Made by a program: the position numbers and the translations under genes
Shown: piece by piece, positions 25,563 through 34,306 of the stretch
Numbering within the stretch: the first letter of the stretch is position 1
How the letters are laid out: the number at the start of each line of letters is the position of its first letter
The notes under the pieces: generated by a model
Told to the model about the DNA's origin: nothing
Databases searched by the model: none
The model's input: only the letters and a program-made list of their open reading frames with translations
Source of the DNA: Chlorobiota bacterium
Lineage (GTDB): Bacteria; Bacteroidota; Bacteroidia; Bacteroidales; VadinHA17
Assembly (NCBI GenBank): GCA_013152085.1
Contig: JAADHC010000029.1
Coordinates: 1 to 35,980, forward strand
Length of the DNA stretch: 35,980 nt
Reading direction: 5' to 3'

Positions 25563-25622
25563 TTATCTACGTAGATAAATTTATTTAACTACGTAGATAA
25601 TTTTTAAGAACTACGTAGATAA
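25563..25622 (+). promoter_or_regulatory. Three CTACGTAG palindromes phased at 22 bp
   Basis: CTACGTAGATAA occurs exactly three times, at 25567-25578, 25589-25600 and 25611-25622, with starts 22 bp apart. The core CTACGTAG is a perfect 8-bp palindrome. The first copy extends to the 16-bp palindrome TTATCTACGTAGATAA (25563-25578). Spacing near two helical turns puts all copies on one face of the DNA, as expected for cooperative binding of a dimeric regulator. The array lies about 120-180 bp upstream of the receiver-kinase-like gene at 25741 and is the main feature of the 345-bp gap. Confidence 0.7.
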
Positions 25623-25714
25623 TTCACTATGTCCTTTATGATGGGCTATGATCTTTCCGGAAAATCAAGCTCCGCTTTTATTCCTCCTTAAAAAATCATA
25701 ATTTTAGCAAAATT

Positions 25715-25731
25715 CAGCTTTACATAAGCTG
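25715..25731 (+). promoter_or_regulatory. Small leader hairpin before the 25741 gene
   Basis: CAGCTT-tacat-AAGCTG is a perfect 6-bp stem with a 5-nt loop, ending 9 nt before the ATG. A promoter-like TAATTTTA (25699-25706, last base off consensus) lies just upstream. The hairpin could be a leader structure or half of an operator. Confidence 0.35.
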
Positions 25732-25740
25732 CAAAGACGA

Positions 25741-28700
25741 ATGATGATGAATTTCTGGGACCTGGATGAGAATATTCATAAGATCCTGCTGCAGAAAACC
25801 GAAAAACTGCAGGAGCTGGCCTTTATAAATGAAGCTTCGGCAGTGCTGAATGAATATAAATCCATTGAGGAGGGTATGTCTGAAATGGTACTGCTTATCA
25901 GGAGTCATTCACGCTTTACGGAAAATGCGCATGTCCGTATCAGCTTTGACGGCAATGAATATACATCTCCTGATTTCAGACACACCCACTGGGGCATTAC
26001 CCAAAAATTTGAAACCATTGACGGACAACAGGGGAACATACAAATTTATTACTCCGGCGAGGTCCGGCCCAACAGTAAAAGTGTCCTTACTGCTGTCAGA
26101 CAGGATACGGTTTTGCTCGAAGAGATGGCAAGAATGATCGCCGGTTTCCTGAATCATAAGAAAAGTCAGGCTGTATTTGATAATGCGGAAAAAAAGTCAG
26201 ACAAAAAATCCGGCTATGGCAAACCCCTGACTACACGACGGTTGTTACAGATATTTCTGGATAAGCATAATGCCGACAGGGACGTGTTTCATGATCTCAT
26301 GCCGTTTAAGGCCAGGGAGATACTGCTCGTTGCCAGTCTCTATGATGCATACAGTATCGAAGGAGAAGGGCAGTTTACCGACCACATCCTGGGTGAATAC
26401 CATCAACTGAACCTTACGGCTGTGCCAAGGGTAACCGCCGTTTCATCGGGAGAGGAGGCATTGGCACGCCTCGACCGGAAACATTTCGACCTGACGATTA
26501 TCATGGTTGGTGCCGATAAAAAATCGCCGATTGAACTTTACCGCAGTATAAAAAAGAAATATTCCTACCAGCCTACGTACCTGCTGCTTAATAATAACAA
26601 TGATATTCCTTTTGTAAGAAACGAGTTGCGGAATCTCGATCCCTATGACCACTTTTTTGTATGGAACGGGGATTCCAAGGTTTTCTTTGCCATGGTCAAG
26701 CTGCTTGAGGATCGTGTAAACATTCAAAATGATACCCGCGTCGGCTTTACCCGCATTATCCTGCTTGTCGAGGATAATACAAAATATTTCTCACGGTATC
26801 TGCCGGTGTTGTATACAACCATCCTGGAACAGACGAAAAGCCTGATCGAGGATGTGGGGATGGACGACCGTTACAAAGTGTTAAAGCTGAGGGCCCGGCC
26901 AAAAGTTCTGCTCGCAACCAATTATGAGGAAGCTGTCGAGATCATTAATGATTACCGTGATTACCTGCTGGGGATTATTTCCGATGCCCGCTTTCCGAGG
27001 CAGGGAATCGTCGATTCCAGGGCAGGATATAAATTACTGAAGTATGTACGTACATTTCTCCCCAATCTTCCCGCCATCTTCCAGTCTTATGAACCCGGGA
27101 ATGCCGTGCTTGCCGAAGAGTTGAATGCAAACTTTATCGATAAGAATTCCGAATCCCTCTTTCAGGACCTGCGTCATTTCATCAACTATTATCTCGGTTT
27201 TGGCCATTTCGTGTACCGGGATCAGGAGGGCAGGGAAATTGCCGTTGCCAGATCAATGGAGGAGTTTGAAGCTTACCTCCAGACCATCCCCGAAGAATCC
27301 CTGGCATATCATGCCATGAAAAACCATTTTTCCCTATGGCTGATGGCCCGGGGAGAAACCAGGATCGCCAAAGCCATAAACCCGCTCAAGATTTCAGACT
27401 TTAAAAATCTGTCCGAGTTGCGTGAGTTGCTGATTGAAATTGTCCGGCGCAGAAGAAGCGAGCAGGATCGTGGCAAGATCATCCCTTTTAACGAACAGGC
27501 TGTTACCGATGAGAGCAATATCGTCAGTCTGGCCTCCGGCTCACTCGGAGGAAAAGGCCGTGGCATTGCATTTATCAATACATTGATCTATAATTTCGGA
27601 TTAACGCGTTTTACCCCGGGCATCAATGTCAGAACACCAAGAACAGCCATCATCGGCACCGATGAGTTTGACCGCTTTATTGAAACCAATGAGTTGCAGG
27701 AAACACTCTACCATATCCAGGATTACCGGGAACTGCAAAAGAAGTTTATCACCGGCAAACTTACCGGCGAACTGGAAGATAAACTACGGATCATTCTTCG
27801 CCTGATCCGCAAACCGATAGCCGTCCGTTCCTCCAGCCTCCTGGAAGATTCCCTTACACAACCGTTCAGCGGGATCTTCGGTACGTACATCTTACCCAAC
27901 AACCATCCCGACCTCGAAATTCGCCTGAAACAGCTGCTCGATGCCATAAAGCTGGTATATGCTTCCATTTATTCACCGCAGGCCAGAAGCTATTTCGAAG
28001 CGATTGATTATAAGATCGATGAGGAAAAGATGGGCATACTGATCCAGGAAGTTGTAGGTAATACATTTGACAGGTATTACTATCCCCATCTTAGCGGTAC
28101 GGCACAATCGCACAACTACTACCCCGTAGCGCACATGAAGCCCGAAGAAGGATTTGCCGTGGCTGCAGTGGGATTGGGGCAATATGTGATGACCGGGGAA
28201 ACAGCTTTCCGTTTTTCACCCAGGTATCCCAAACTTGATGTCCTTACCCCGAAGCAATTGTTTCAGAATTCGCAGACCGAGTTTTTTGCCGTTAATCTGG
28301 GACAGCCGGAGATCGATCTCCTGGAGGGCGAGGAAGCAGGCCTGAAACGCCTGACCATAAGTGATGCCGAAAAACATGGATCCCTGAAACACTGCGTCTC
28401 GATATACAATGCCGATAATGACCGTCTGGATCCGGGCCTGGATACCCCCGGCCCGCGGATCGTTGATTTTGGCAACATCCTGAAATATGATTATATTCCC
28501 CTTGCCCGAACCATAAATTTTCTGCTCGAACTGTCTAAAGAGGCCATGGGGTGCCCCGTGGAAATTGAGTATGCTGTGGACCTCGAAAAAGACGAAAAAG
28601 GACTGGCCTCATTTTATCTCCTGCAGATCAAACCGCTGATCAGCATGGATTATGATTTTAACCTGGATATGAACACTATTAACAAAAAGAAAATAGTCCT

Positions 28701-29196
28701 TTATTCTACCAAAAGCATGGGTAATGGAAAACTGGATAATATAAGTGATGTGGTCTATGTGGATGAGGAAATCTTTGACAATACCAAAACGATACAGATT
28801 GCCAACGAAATTCAGGAACTCAACCGGAAAATGGTGCAGGCCGGCACCCCGTATATACTGATAGGTCCCGGCAGATGGGGTACACGCGATCGTTTTATCG
28901 GGATTCCGGTTAACTGGCCCCAGATCTCCATGGCCAAAGTGATTGTGGAAACCGGCCTGAAAGATTACCCGCTGGATGCTTCCCTCGGCTCTCACTTCTT
29001 TCATAATGTCACCAGTATGAATGTCGGATATTTTTCAGTCCAGCATTATAACCACGAAGAATATATCCGCTGGGAAACCCTGAAGAAACAAACCGTTGTT
29101 GACAAAACAACTTTTTGCCGTCATGTTCGTTTTAACCATCCCCTCACGGTCTTTATGGATGGGAAAAAGCGGATTTCCGTAATTCTTGAACACTAA
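25741..29196 (+). CDS. Receiver-receiver-PEP-synthase-type ATP-grasp protein with an extra sensor-like N-terminus
   Basis: An 1151-residue soluble protein. Residues 1-150 look like a GAF-type sensor with a helical start. Residues 191-325 resemble a receiver domain whose phospho-acceptor position is not Asp (DLTIIMV). Residues 336-485 form a second receiver with VEDN (343-346), D415 (IISDARF) and K468 in place. Residues 600-966 match the PEP/pyruvate-binding ATP-grasp domain of PEP synthase: GGKG (603), RSSSLLEDS (696-704), EIEYA (941-945) and LQIKP (961-965). The phosphohistidine swivel domain and TIM barrel of PEP synthase are absent. The C-terminus (985-1151) is a conserved domain I do not recognise, with GPGRWG (1042-1047) and H1085. 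Databases may call such proteins PEP synthase, but full activity is unlikely. Several in-frame ATGs cluster at the start. Confidence 0.8.
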   Translation: MMMNFWDLDENIHKILLQKTEKLQELAFINEASAVLNEYKSIEEGMSEMVLLIRSHSRFTENAHVRISFDGNEYTSPDFRHTHWGITQKFETIDGQQGNIQIYYSGEVRPNSKSVLTAVRQDTVLLEEMARMIAGFLNHKKSQAVFDNAEKKSDKKSGYGKPLTTRRLLQIFLDKHNADRDVFHDLMPFKAREILLVASLYDAYSIEGEGQFTDHILGEYHQLNLTAVPRVTAVSSGEEALARLDRKHFDLTIIMVGADKKSPIELYRSIKKKYSYQPTYLLLNNNNDIPFVRNELRNLDPYDHFFVWNGDSKVFFAMVKLLEDRVNIQNDTRVGFTRIILLVEDNTKYFSRYLPVLYTTILEQTKSLIEDVGMDDRYKVLKLRARPKVLLATNYEEAVEIINDYRDYLLGIISDARFPRQGIVDSRAGYKLLKYVRTFLPNLPAIFQSYEPGNAVLAEELNANFIDKNSESLFQDLRHFINYYLGFGHFVYRDQEGREIAVARSMEEFEAYLQTIPEESLAYHAMKNHFSLWLMARGETRIAKAINPLKISDFKNLSELRELLIEIVRRRRSEQDRGKIIPFNEQAVTDESNIVSLASGSLGGKGRGIAFINTLIYNFGLTRFTPGINVRTPRTAIIGTDEFDRFIETNELQETLYHIQDYRELQKKFITGKLTGELEDKLRIILRLIRKPIAVRSSSLLEDSLTQPFSGIFGTYILPNNHPDLEIRLKQLLDAIKLVYASIYSPQARSYFEAIDYKIDEEKMGILIQEVVGNTFDRYYYPHLSGTAQSHNYYPVAHMKPEEGFAVAAVGLGQYVMTGETAFRFSPRYPKLDVLTPKQLFQNSQTEFFAVNLGQPEIDLLEGEEAGLKRLTISDAEKHGSLKHCVSIYNADNDRLDPGLDTPGPRIVDFGNILKYDYIPLARTINFLLELSKEAMGCPVEIEYAVDLEKDEKGLASFYLLQIKPLISMDYDFNLDMNTINKKKIVLYSTKSMGNGKLDNISDVVYVDEEIFDNTKTIQIANEIQELNRKMVQAGTPYILIGPGRWGTRDRFIGIPVNWPQISMAKVIVETGLKDYPLDASLGSHFFHNVTSMNVGYFSVQHYNHEEYIRWETLKKQTVVDKTTFCRHVRFNHPLTVFMDGKKRISVILEH

Positions 29197-29202
29197 TCCT
29201 TT

Positions 29203-32181
29203 ATGGGCGAGTTTCCTTATACATATACCCTCGACAAGTACGACTTCGGAGATGTTTCCTTTGAACTGCTGATGCAGAAGCGTATCCATAGGGTGCTGCT
29301 GGTGGTTAACCGTTATGATGCCTTTATCCTCGAAGAAGACGGCCGTATCGACGAACAGATATTTAACGAATATGTCTCACTCAGCTTGCGGTATCCTCCG
29401 GTTTTTATTCAGGCCGGTTCACCCGAAAAAGCTTTGAATATCCTCGAAAACGAACAGATCGACCTGGTTATTTCTGCCCTGAAGATCGGCGACAGGGATG
29501 CTTTTGCCCTGGCACGTGAAATGAAATCACGATACCCGGAGATCCCCATTGTGGTGCTTACCTATTTTTCACGTGAGGTGTCCAGGAAAATCGAAACGGA
29601 AGACCTTTCCGCTATTGATTATGTCTTTAGCTGGCTTGGAAATGCCGACCTGCTCCTGGCGATTATCAAACTTATCGAGGATAAGATGAATGCCGAATAC
29701 GATATCCGCAATATCGGTGTCCAGGCCATTATCCTGGTAGAAGACTCGATCAGGTATACTTCATCGTACCTCCCCAGCCTGTACAGGATTATCTTTCAGC
29801 AATCCAAGGAGTTTCAGCAGGAAGGGTTGAATGAACACCAGAAAATGATAAGAATGCGGGGGCGCCCTAAAGTACTCCTGGCTACCAATTTTGAAGATGC
29901 CGTCGGGTTATTTGAAAAATATAAATTTAATACCCTGGGTATTATTTCCGATGTGAGCTTTAAAAAGGAGGGGAAAAAAGACCCGGAAGCAGGCCTTCAC
30001 CTGTTGCACCATGTCAGAAAAGCTGACCCGCATATGCCTTTCCTGCTGCAATCTTCAGATGCCTCCTATGCTGAAACGGCGTATAAAAACGATGCCGGCT
30101 TCATACATAAATACTCGAAGTCCCTGTCACATGAACTCAAGCAGTTTATTATCGATTACCTGGCCTTCGGCCCTTTTGTCTTTATCGACCCCGATACAGG
30201 CAAAGAGATTGACCGGGCAACGGATTTGCAGGAATTTCAGCAAAAACTTATGCAGATTCCTGACAAAACCCTGGAATATCATACCCTGCGAAACCATTTC
30301 TCCCGGTGGCTGAATGCGCGGGCACTCTTTCCCATTGCCCAGATGTTCAAATATCTGAAAAATGAAGATTTTCCATCGCTGGAAGACCTGCGCAGGTTCG
30401 TTTTTGTCTCTGTTTCAAGCTATCGCCTGGGACGAAGCCGGGGCGTAATTGCCCAGTTCGATGCGGAAACCTACGATGAATATGCTGTATTTTCACGTAT
30501 CGGTGAAGGTTCTATCGGAGGCAAGGCACGCGGACTGGCCTTTGTAAATATTATGATCAAGGAAAACCGGCTGTTTAATAAGTTTGATAATGTATTGATA
30601 TCCATCCCCCGTACCGTGGTGATCAGTACCGAGGTGTTTGATGAATTTATGGACCGGAATAAACTTTACGAAGTGGGATTGGCCGACCTTCCGGATGAAG
30701 AAATACTGAAAAGTTTCGTTAAAGCGGAATTGCCGGCTTCCCTCGACAAAGACCTGGAAGCATTCCTGAAAGTTGTCCGGAACCCCGTGGCCATACGTTC
30801 GTCCAGTAAACTGGAGGATTCGCATTACCAGCCTTTTGCCGGAATCTATTCCACCTATATGATCCCGGGACATTCGGATTACCGGTGGATGCTTGGCGCA
30901 CTGAAAGATGCCATCCGTCAGGTATATGCCTCGGTGTACTTTAAAAACAGTAAAGCATACATGACGGCTACATCAAATGTCATAGATGAGGAGAAAATGG
31001 GCATTATCCTTCAGGAAGTTTGTGGTAACGCTCACGGATCTCTCTTTTATCCGACATTTTCCGGGGTGGCACGCTCGATAAATTATTATCCCATCGAACC
31101 GGAAAAACCCGGAGATGGTATCGTAAGGGTTGCCTTCGGCCTGGGGAAAATAATTGTTGACGGGGGAACCAGTCTGAGGTTCTCACCGAGATATCCGCAG
31201 AAAATATTGCAGCTAAGCTCTACCGATACGGTATTGAAAGAAACCCAGCGTCTTTTTTATGCCCTTGACCTGCATCCCGAAAGTTTTGTTCCGTCGGTGG
31301 ATGACAGTGTAAACCTGAAAAAACTAAGGATTGGAGATGCCCCCGAAGACAAAGCCCTCCAATATGTAGCTTCTACCTATGACTTTCAGAATCATATGAT
31401 CAGGGACGGTATCCAGGAAAGTGGAAAGCGCATCATTACCTTTGCCAATATCCTGCAGCATAAGCAGTTTCCCCTGCCGGATATTGTCAGTGAGCTTCTG
31501 GAGACAGGACAACGTGAGATGGGAAATCCTATTGAGATTGAATTTGCCGCCAACCTGGAAACACCGAAAGGTTTACCGCAGATTTTTAATTTTTTGCAGA
31601 TACGGCCGATTGTCGTGGGAGAGGAGGGCCTGGACGTGAATATCAACGAATGGAAACAGGAGGATGTCCTTCTCTATTCTGATGCCGCACTTGGCAACGG
31701 ACTGATTACCGGTATCCGTGATATGGTCTATATCAAACCCGAAAGTTTCAATGCGGCAAGATCCGCAGAAATCGCTGCTGTGGTCGATAAACTAAACCGG
31801 CAGTTTGGTAACGGGAATGAAAATTATATCCTCATGGGTCCCGGACGATGGGGTTCCTCGGATCCGTGGCTCGGCATACCGGTAAAATGGCCGCAAATAT
31901 CCAATGCCCGCCTGATTATCGAGGCAGGGAAGAAAGATTATCGTATCGACCCCAGCCAGGGAACACACTTTTTTCAGAATCTCACTTCATTCCGTGTCGC
32001 ATATTTTACAATTAACCCCGAATTGAATGATGGTATCCTCGATCTTCAGTGGCTCAATGCAATGCCGGCAGTTTACGAAGATGATTTCCTCCGTCATATC
32101 CGCTTCCCTGAACCGGTGACTATCCGGGTTGACGGCAGGAAAAACCGTGGCGTCGTCCTGAAACCGGGAGTGAACGACTGA
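29203..32181 (+). CDS. Receiver-receiver-PEP-synthase-type ATP-grasp protein, second paralogue
   Basis: A 992-residue paralogue starting 6 bp after the previous stop, so probably in one operon. It lacks the sensor-like N-terminus. Residues 27-160 are a degenerate receiver (DLVISALKI, no acceptor Asp). Residues 173-320 are a second receiver with VED (179-181), D250 (IISDVSF) and K303. The ATP-grasp domain spans about 435-803: GGKA (439), RSSSKLEDS (532-540), EIEFA (778-782) and LQIRP (798-802). The unknown C-terminal domain repeats the partner's pattern, including GPGRWG (879-884), KWPQIS and GTHFFQNLTS (H922). Again there is no swivel His domain or barrel. Function is unknown; a heteromeric phospho-signalling or nucleotide-dependent regulatory complex is possible. 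Confidence 0.8.
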   Translation: MGEFPYTYTLDKYDFGDVSFELLMQKRIHRVLLVVNRYDAFILEEDGRIDEQIFNEYVSLSLRYPPVFIQAGSPEKALNILENEQIDLVISALKIGDRDAFALAREMKSRYPEIPIVVLTYFSREVSRKIETEDLSAIDYVFSWLGNADLLLAIIKLIEDKMNAEYDIRNIGVQAIILVEDSIRYTSSYLPSLYRIIFQQSKEFQQEGLNEHQKMIRMRGRPKVLLATNFEDAVGLFEKYKFNTLGIISDVSFKKEGKKDPEAGLHLLHHVRKADPHMPFLLQSSDASYAETAYKNDAGFIHKYSKSLSHELKQFIIDYLAFGPFVFIDPDTGKEIDRATDLQEFQQKLMQIPDKTLEYHTLRNHFSRWLNARALFPIAQMFKYLKNEDFPSLEDLRRFVFVSVSSYRLGRSRGVIAQFDAETYDEYAVFSRIGEGSIGGKARGLAFVNIMIKENRLFNKFDNVLISIPRTVVISTEVFDEFMDRNKLYEVGLADLPDEEILKSFVKAELPASLDKDLEAFLKVVRNPVAIRSSSKLEDSHYQPFAGIYSTYMIPGHSDYRWMLGALKDAIRQVYASVYFKNSKAYMTATSNVIDEEKMGIILQEVCGNAHGSLFYPTFSGVARSINYYPIEPEKPGDGIVRVAFGLGKIIVDGGTSLRFSPRYPQKILQLSSTDTVLKETQRLFYALDLHPESFVPSVDDSVNLKKLRIGDAPEDKALQYVASTYDFQNHMIRDGIQESGKRIITFANILQHKQFPLPDIVSELLETGQREMGNPIEIEFAANLETPKGLPQIFNFLQIRPIVVGEEGLDVNINEWKQEDVLLYSDAALGNGLITGIRDMVYIKPESFNAARSAEIAAVVDKLNRQFGNGNENYILMGPGRWGSSDPWLGIPVKWPQISNARLIIEAGKKDYRIDPSQGTHFFQNLTSFRVAYFTINPELNDGILDLQWLNAMPAVYEDDFLRHIRFPEPVTIRVDGRKNRGVVLKPGVND

Positions 32182-32337
32182 GTCTGACAATATCCTGTAT
32201 CTTCCTGATTCCCGGAGTCTCACGGCCCCTTCGCCCTTCCTTGTCCACCGTAGCAAAGCGAAGATGGGAAGTAACGCCTGGTACCGGCAAAACTTTAAAA
32301 TTATTTCGTGTCCTCTCCTGGGCTTGAAATCCTTTTA

Positions 32338-32665
32338 GCTGCCACCGGCAGCACATATCAATGCTGCAATCGTAGGATTGCAGATACAATATCCGTCCGA
32401 CAAGTTTCAAAGCAGGAACATGCTGCTGCCACCGGCAGCATATATCAATGCTGAAATCATAAGATTACAGATACAATGCCCGTCCGATAAGATTCAAAGC
32501 AGGAACATGCTGCTGCCACCGGCAGCATATATCAATGCTGAAATCATAAGATTACAGATACAATGCCCGTCCGACAAGATTCAAAGCAGAAACATGTTGC
32601 TGCCACCGGCAGCACATATCAATGCTGCAATCGTAAGATTGCAGTTATAATAGACAGATTATTAA
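32338..32665 (+). repeat. 87-bp tandem repeat, four hairpin modules
   Basis: The module GCTGCC-acc-GGCAGC begins at 32338, 32425, 32512 and 32599, exactly 87 bp apart each time. Each is followed by a second stem: CTGCAATC with GATTGCAG in copies 1 and 4, CTGAAATC with GATTACAG (one mismatch) in copies 2 and 3. The joining sequence (about CCGTCCGACAAGATTCAAAG) is nearly constant, so this is not a CRISPR array. As 87 is divisible by three, a reading frame stays open through it, but the product is only the repeat read as protein. The 543-bp gap 32182-32724 holds this array and no gene. Confidence 0.88.
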
Positions 32666-32684
32666 AGTTCCGTAGGAACGACAT
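32599..32684 (+). repeat. Dispersed three-hairpin repeat (second copy)
   Basis: The last module of the tandem array continues into GTTCC-gta-GGAAC (32667-32679) and ACGACAT, just as at 3-88. The distance from first to third hairpin is 68 nt in both places. So the tandem array grew by duplication of the first two hairpins plus a joining piece, next to a complete dispersed element. Confidence 0.75.
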
Positions 32685-32724
32685 CGAAACGGTTTCATTG
32701 AGCTTTATCCTTTTGCCTTACCCT

Positions 32725-33606
32725 TCACACTTCCACACTTCCCGCCTCAACCTCGCGGCTGATTTTCCGGATCAGGCCCTGCAGCACTTTCCCCGGACCG
32801 GCTTCGAGAAAGGTTGTGGCACCGTCACGGATCATGTTTTGTACGGTTTGTGTCCAGCGTACAGGAGCCGTGAGCTGTTCGATGAGGTTTTTACGAATGA
32901 TATCCGGATCGGTGGTGGGCAAAGCGGTTACATTCTGGTAAACCGGGCATACCGGCTTCCCGAAAGCAGTCCTTTCAATGGCTTCCTGGAGCTCCTTTTT
33001 TGCCGGATCCATCAGCGGCGAATGAAAAGCACCGCCTACCATGAGTCTTATGGTCCTTTTAGCCCCTTTTTCCTGCAACTGTTGCATGGCTGTTTCAATA
33101 CCACTTACAGTGCCCGAAATAACGACCTGTCCCGGACAGTTGAAATTGGCAGGAACGACCACATCATCAATTCCGGCACATATCTCTTCGATAACGGCAT
33201 CTTCCAGTCCCAGTATGGCTGCCATCGTCGAAGGAATGACCTCACAGGCTTTCTGCATAGCCATTGCCCGTTGATAAACAAGTTTCAGGCCGTCTTCATA
33301 CGGTAATGTTCCGTTGGCAACCAGTGCGGAAAATTCCCCCAGTGAGTGACCGGCAACCATATCGGGAGAAAACGTAGCTCCCGACACCTTTACCAGGATA
33401 ACCGAATGAAGGAAAATCGCCGGTTGGGTTACCCGGGTCTGTTTCAGGTCCTCTTCACTGCCCGTGAACATGATATCCGTAAGTTTGAATCCGAGGATTT
33501 TATCTGCCAGATGAAAAAGATCCCGTGCCGTTTCACTCTTGTCGAAAAGGTCTTTCCCCATGCCCGGGAACTGTGCTCCCTGTCCGGGAAATACGTATGC
33601 TTTCAT
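32725..33606 (-). CDS. fabD: Malonyl-CoA:ACP transacylase
   Basis: Loads malonyl groups onto acyl carrier protein for fatty acid synthesis. The 293-residue product opens with YVFPGQGAQFPGMG (4-17). The nucleophile Ser88 sits in GHSLGE, and the catalytic His in GGAFHSPLM. QPAIFLHSV and FLEAGPGKVLQGL near the ends complete the family pattern. It is a single gene with its own promoter box 26 nt upstream, 56 bp after folE. Confidence 0.95.
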   Translation of the reverse strand: MKAYVFPGQGAQFPGMGKDLFDKSETARDLFHLADKILGFKLTDIMFTGSEEDLKQTRVTQPAIFLHSVILVKVSGATFSPDMVAGHSLGEFSALVANGTLPYEDGLKLVYQRAMAMQKACEVIPSTMAAILGLEDAVIEEICAGIDDVVVPANFNCPGQVVISGTVSGIETAMQQLQEKGAKRTIRLMVGGAFHSPLMDPAKKELQEAIERTAFGKPVCPVYQNVTALPTTDPDIIRKNLIEQLTAPVRWTQTVQNMIRDGATTFLEAGPGKVLQGLIRKISREVEAGSVEV

Positions 33607-33631
33607 TGTTACTTGTTTTAAAAAGAAGCGG

Positions 33632-33639
33632 CAAAGATA
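33632..33639 (-). promoter_or_regulatory. -7 promoter box for fabD
   Basis: The minus strand reads TATCTTTG followed by CCGC, an exact TAnnTTTG match. It ends 25 nt before the fabD start. Confidence 0.55.
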
Positions 33640-33662
33640 AATGTTTTTCCAGATTCTCCCCG

Positions 33663-34301
33663 CTAATGAAGGTTGGAACCGATGATGTGTATGAATTCCT
33701 CACGTGTTTCCTGTTGTTTCAGGAAAATTCCGGTGAAGGCCGATGTTGTTGTTACGGAATTCTGTTTTTGAATCCCGCGCATCATCATACAGAGGTGATG
33801 TGCCTCAATGACAACAGCCATGCCTTTCGGATTCAGGGTTCCTTCAATACAATCGCGGATTTGTACCGTCAGGCGCTCCTGAACCTGCAACCTCCGTGCA
33901 TAGGCCTCAACAACACGGGCGATCTTACTAATCCCGGTAATATATCTGTTGGGAATGTATGCCACATGTGCCTTGCCGAAAAAAGGGATCAGATGGTGTT
34001 CACACATCGAGAAAAGGTCAATATCTTTTACGATCACCATTTCGTTGTAATCCTCTTCGAACATGGCAGAACGTATAATGTCAAAGGGATCCGTGTTATA
34101 TCCCTGAGTAAGGAACTGTATGGCTTTGGCCACCCTTACAGGTGTTTCTGAAAGCCCTTCACGTTCCGGATCTTCTCCGATTTTCTTAAGGATGTTCATG
34201 TAATTGTTTGCCAGCTCTTCCGTAGTGGCATCATTCCAGTGGTCAATACGTGTATATCCCTGTTCGGGATCAATGGCCTGTCCGTTATTGATAAGTTCCA
34301 T
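33663..34301 (-). CDS. folE: GTP cyclohydrolase I
   Basis: Converts GTP to 7,8-dihydroneopterin triphosphate, the entry to folate, biopterin and queuosine pathways. The 212-residue product has the zinc ligands C100 and H103 in [10 protein letters not shown] and C171 in [10 protein letters not shown], plus [12 protein letters not shown] and the QVQERLT block. It begins 5 bp after the pterin synthase gene, so the two form an operon that makes and then uses dihydroneopterin triphosphate. Confidence 0.95.
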   Translation of the reverse strand: MELINNGQAIDPEQGYTRIDHWNDATTEELANNYMNILKKIGEDPEREGLSETPVRVAKAIQFLTQGYNTDPFDIIRSAMFEEDYNEMVIVKDIDLFSMCEHHLIPFFGKAHVAYIPNRYITGISKIARVVEAYARRLQVQERLTVQIRDCIEGTLNPKGMAVVIEAHHLCMMMRGIQKQNSVTTTSAFTGIFLKQQETREEFIHIIGSNLH

Positions 34302-34306
34302 AAGAT

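Noticed and set aside
25741-32181. Simple call of two PEP synthases (ppsA)
   Set aside because: Only the N-terminal nucleotide-binding domain is present; the phosphohistidine and PEP/pyruvate domains needed for the reaction are missing.
32378-32650. A 90-codon open frame through the 87-bp repeats
   Set aside because: It is open only because 87 is a multiple of three; the product is the repeat read as protein, with no family resemblance.
32338-32665. CRISPR array
   Set aside because: The joining sequences are nearly identical rather than unique spacers, the modules are palindromic pairs, and no cas gene is nearby.
33525-34151. Long antisense open frame opposite folE
   Set aside because: The opposite strand is a complete GTP cyclohydrolase I with all zinc ligands.
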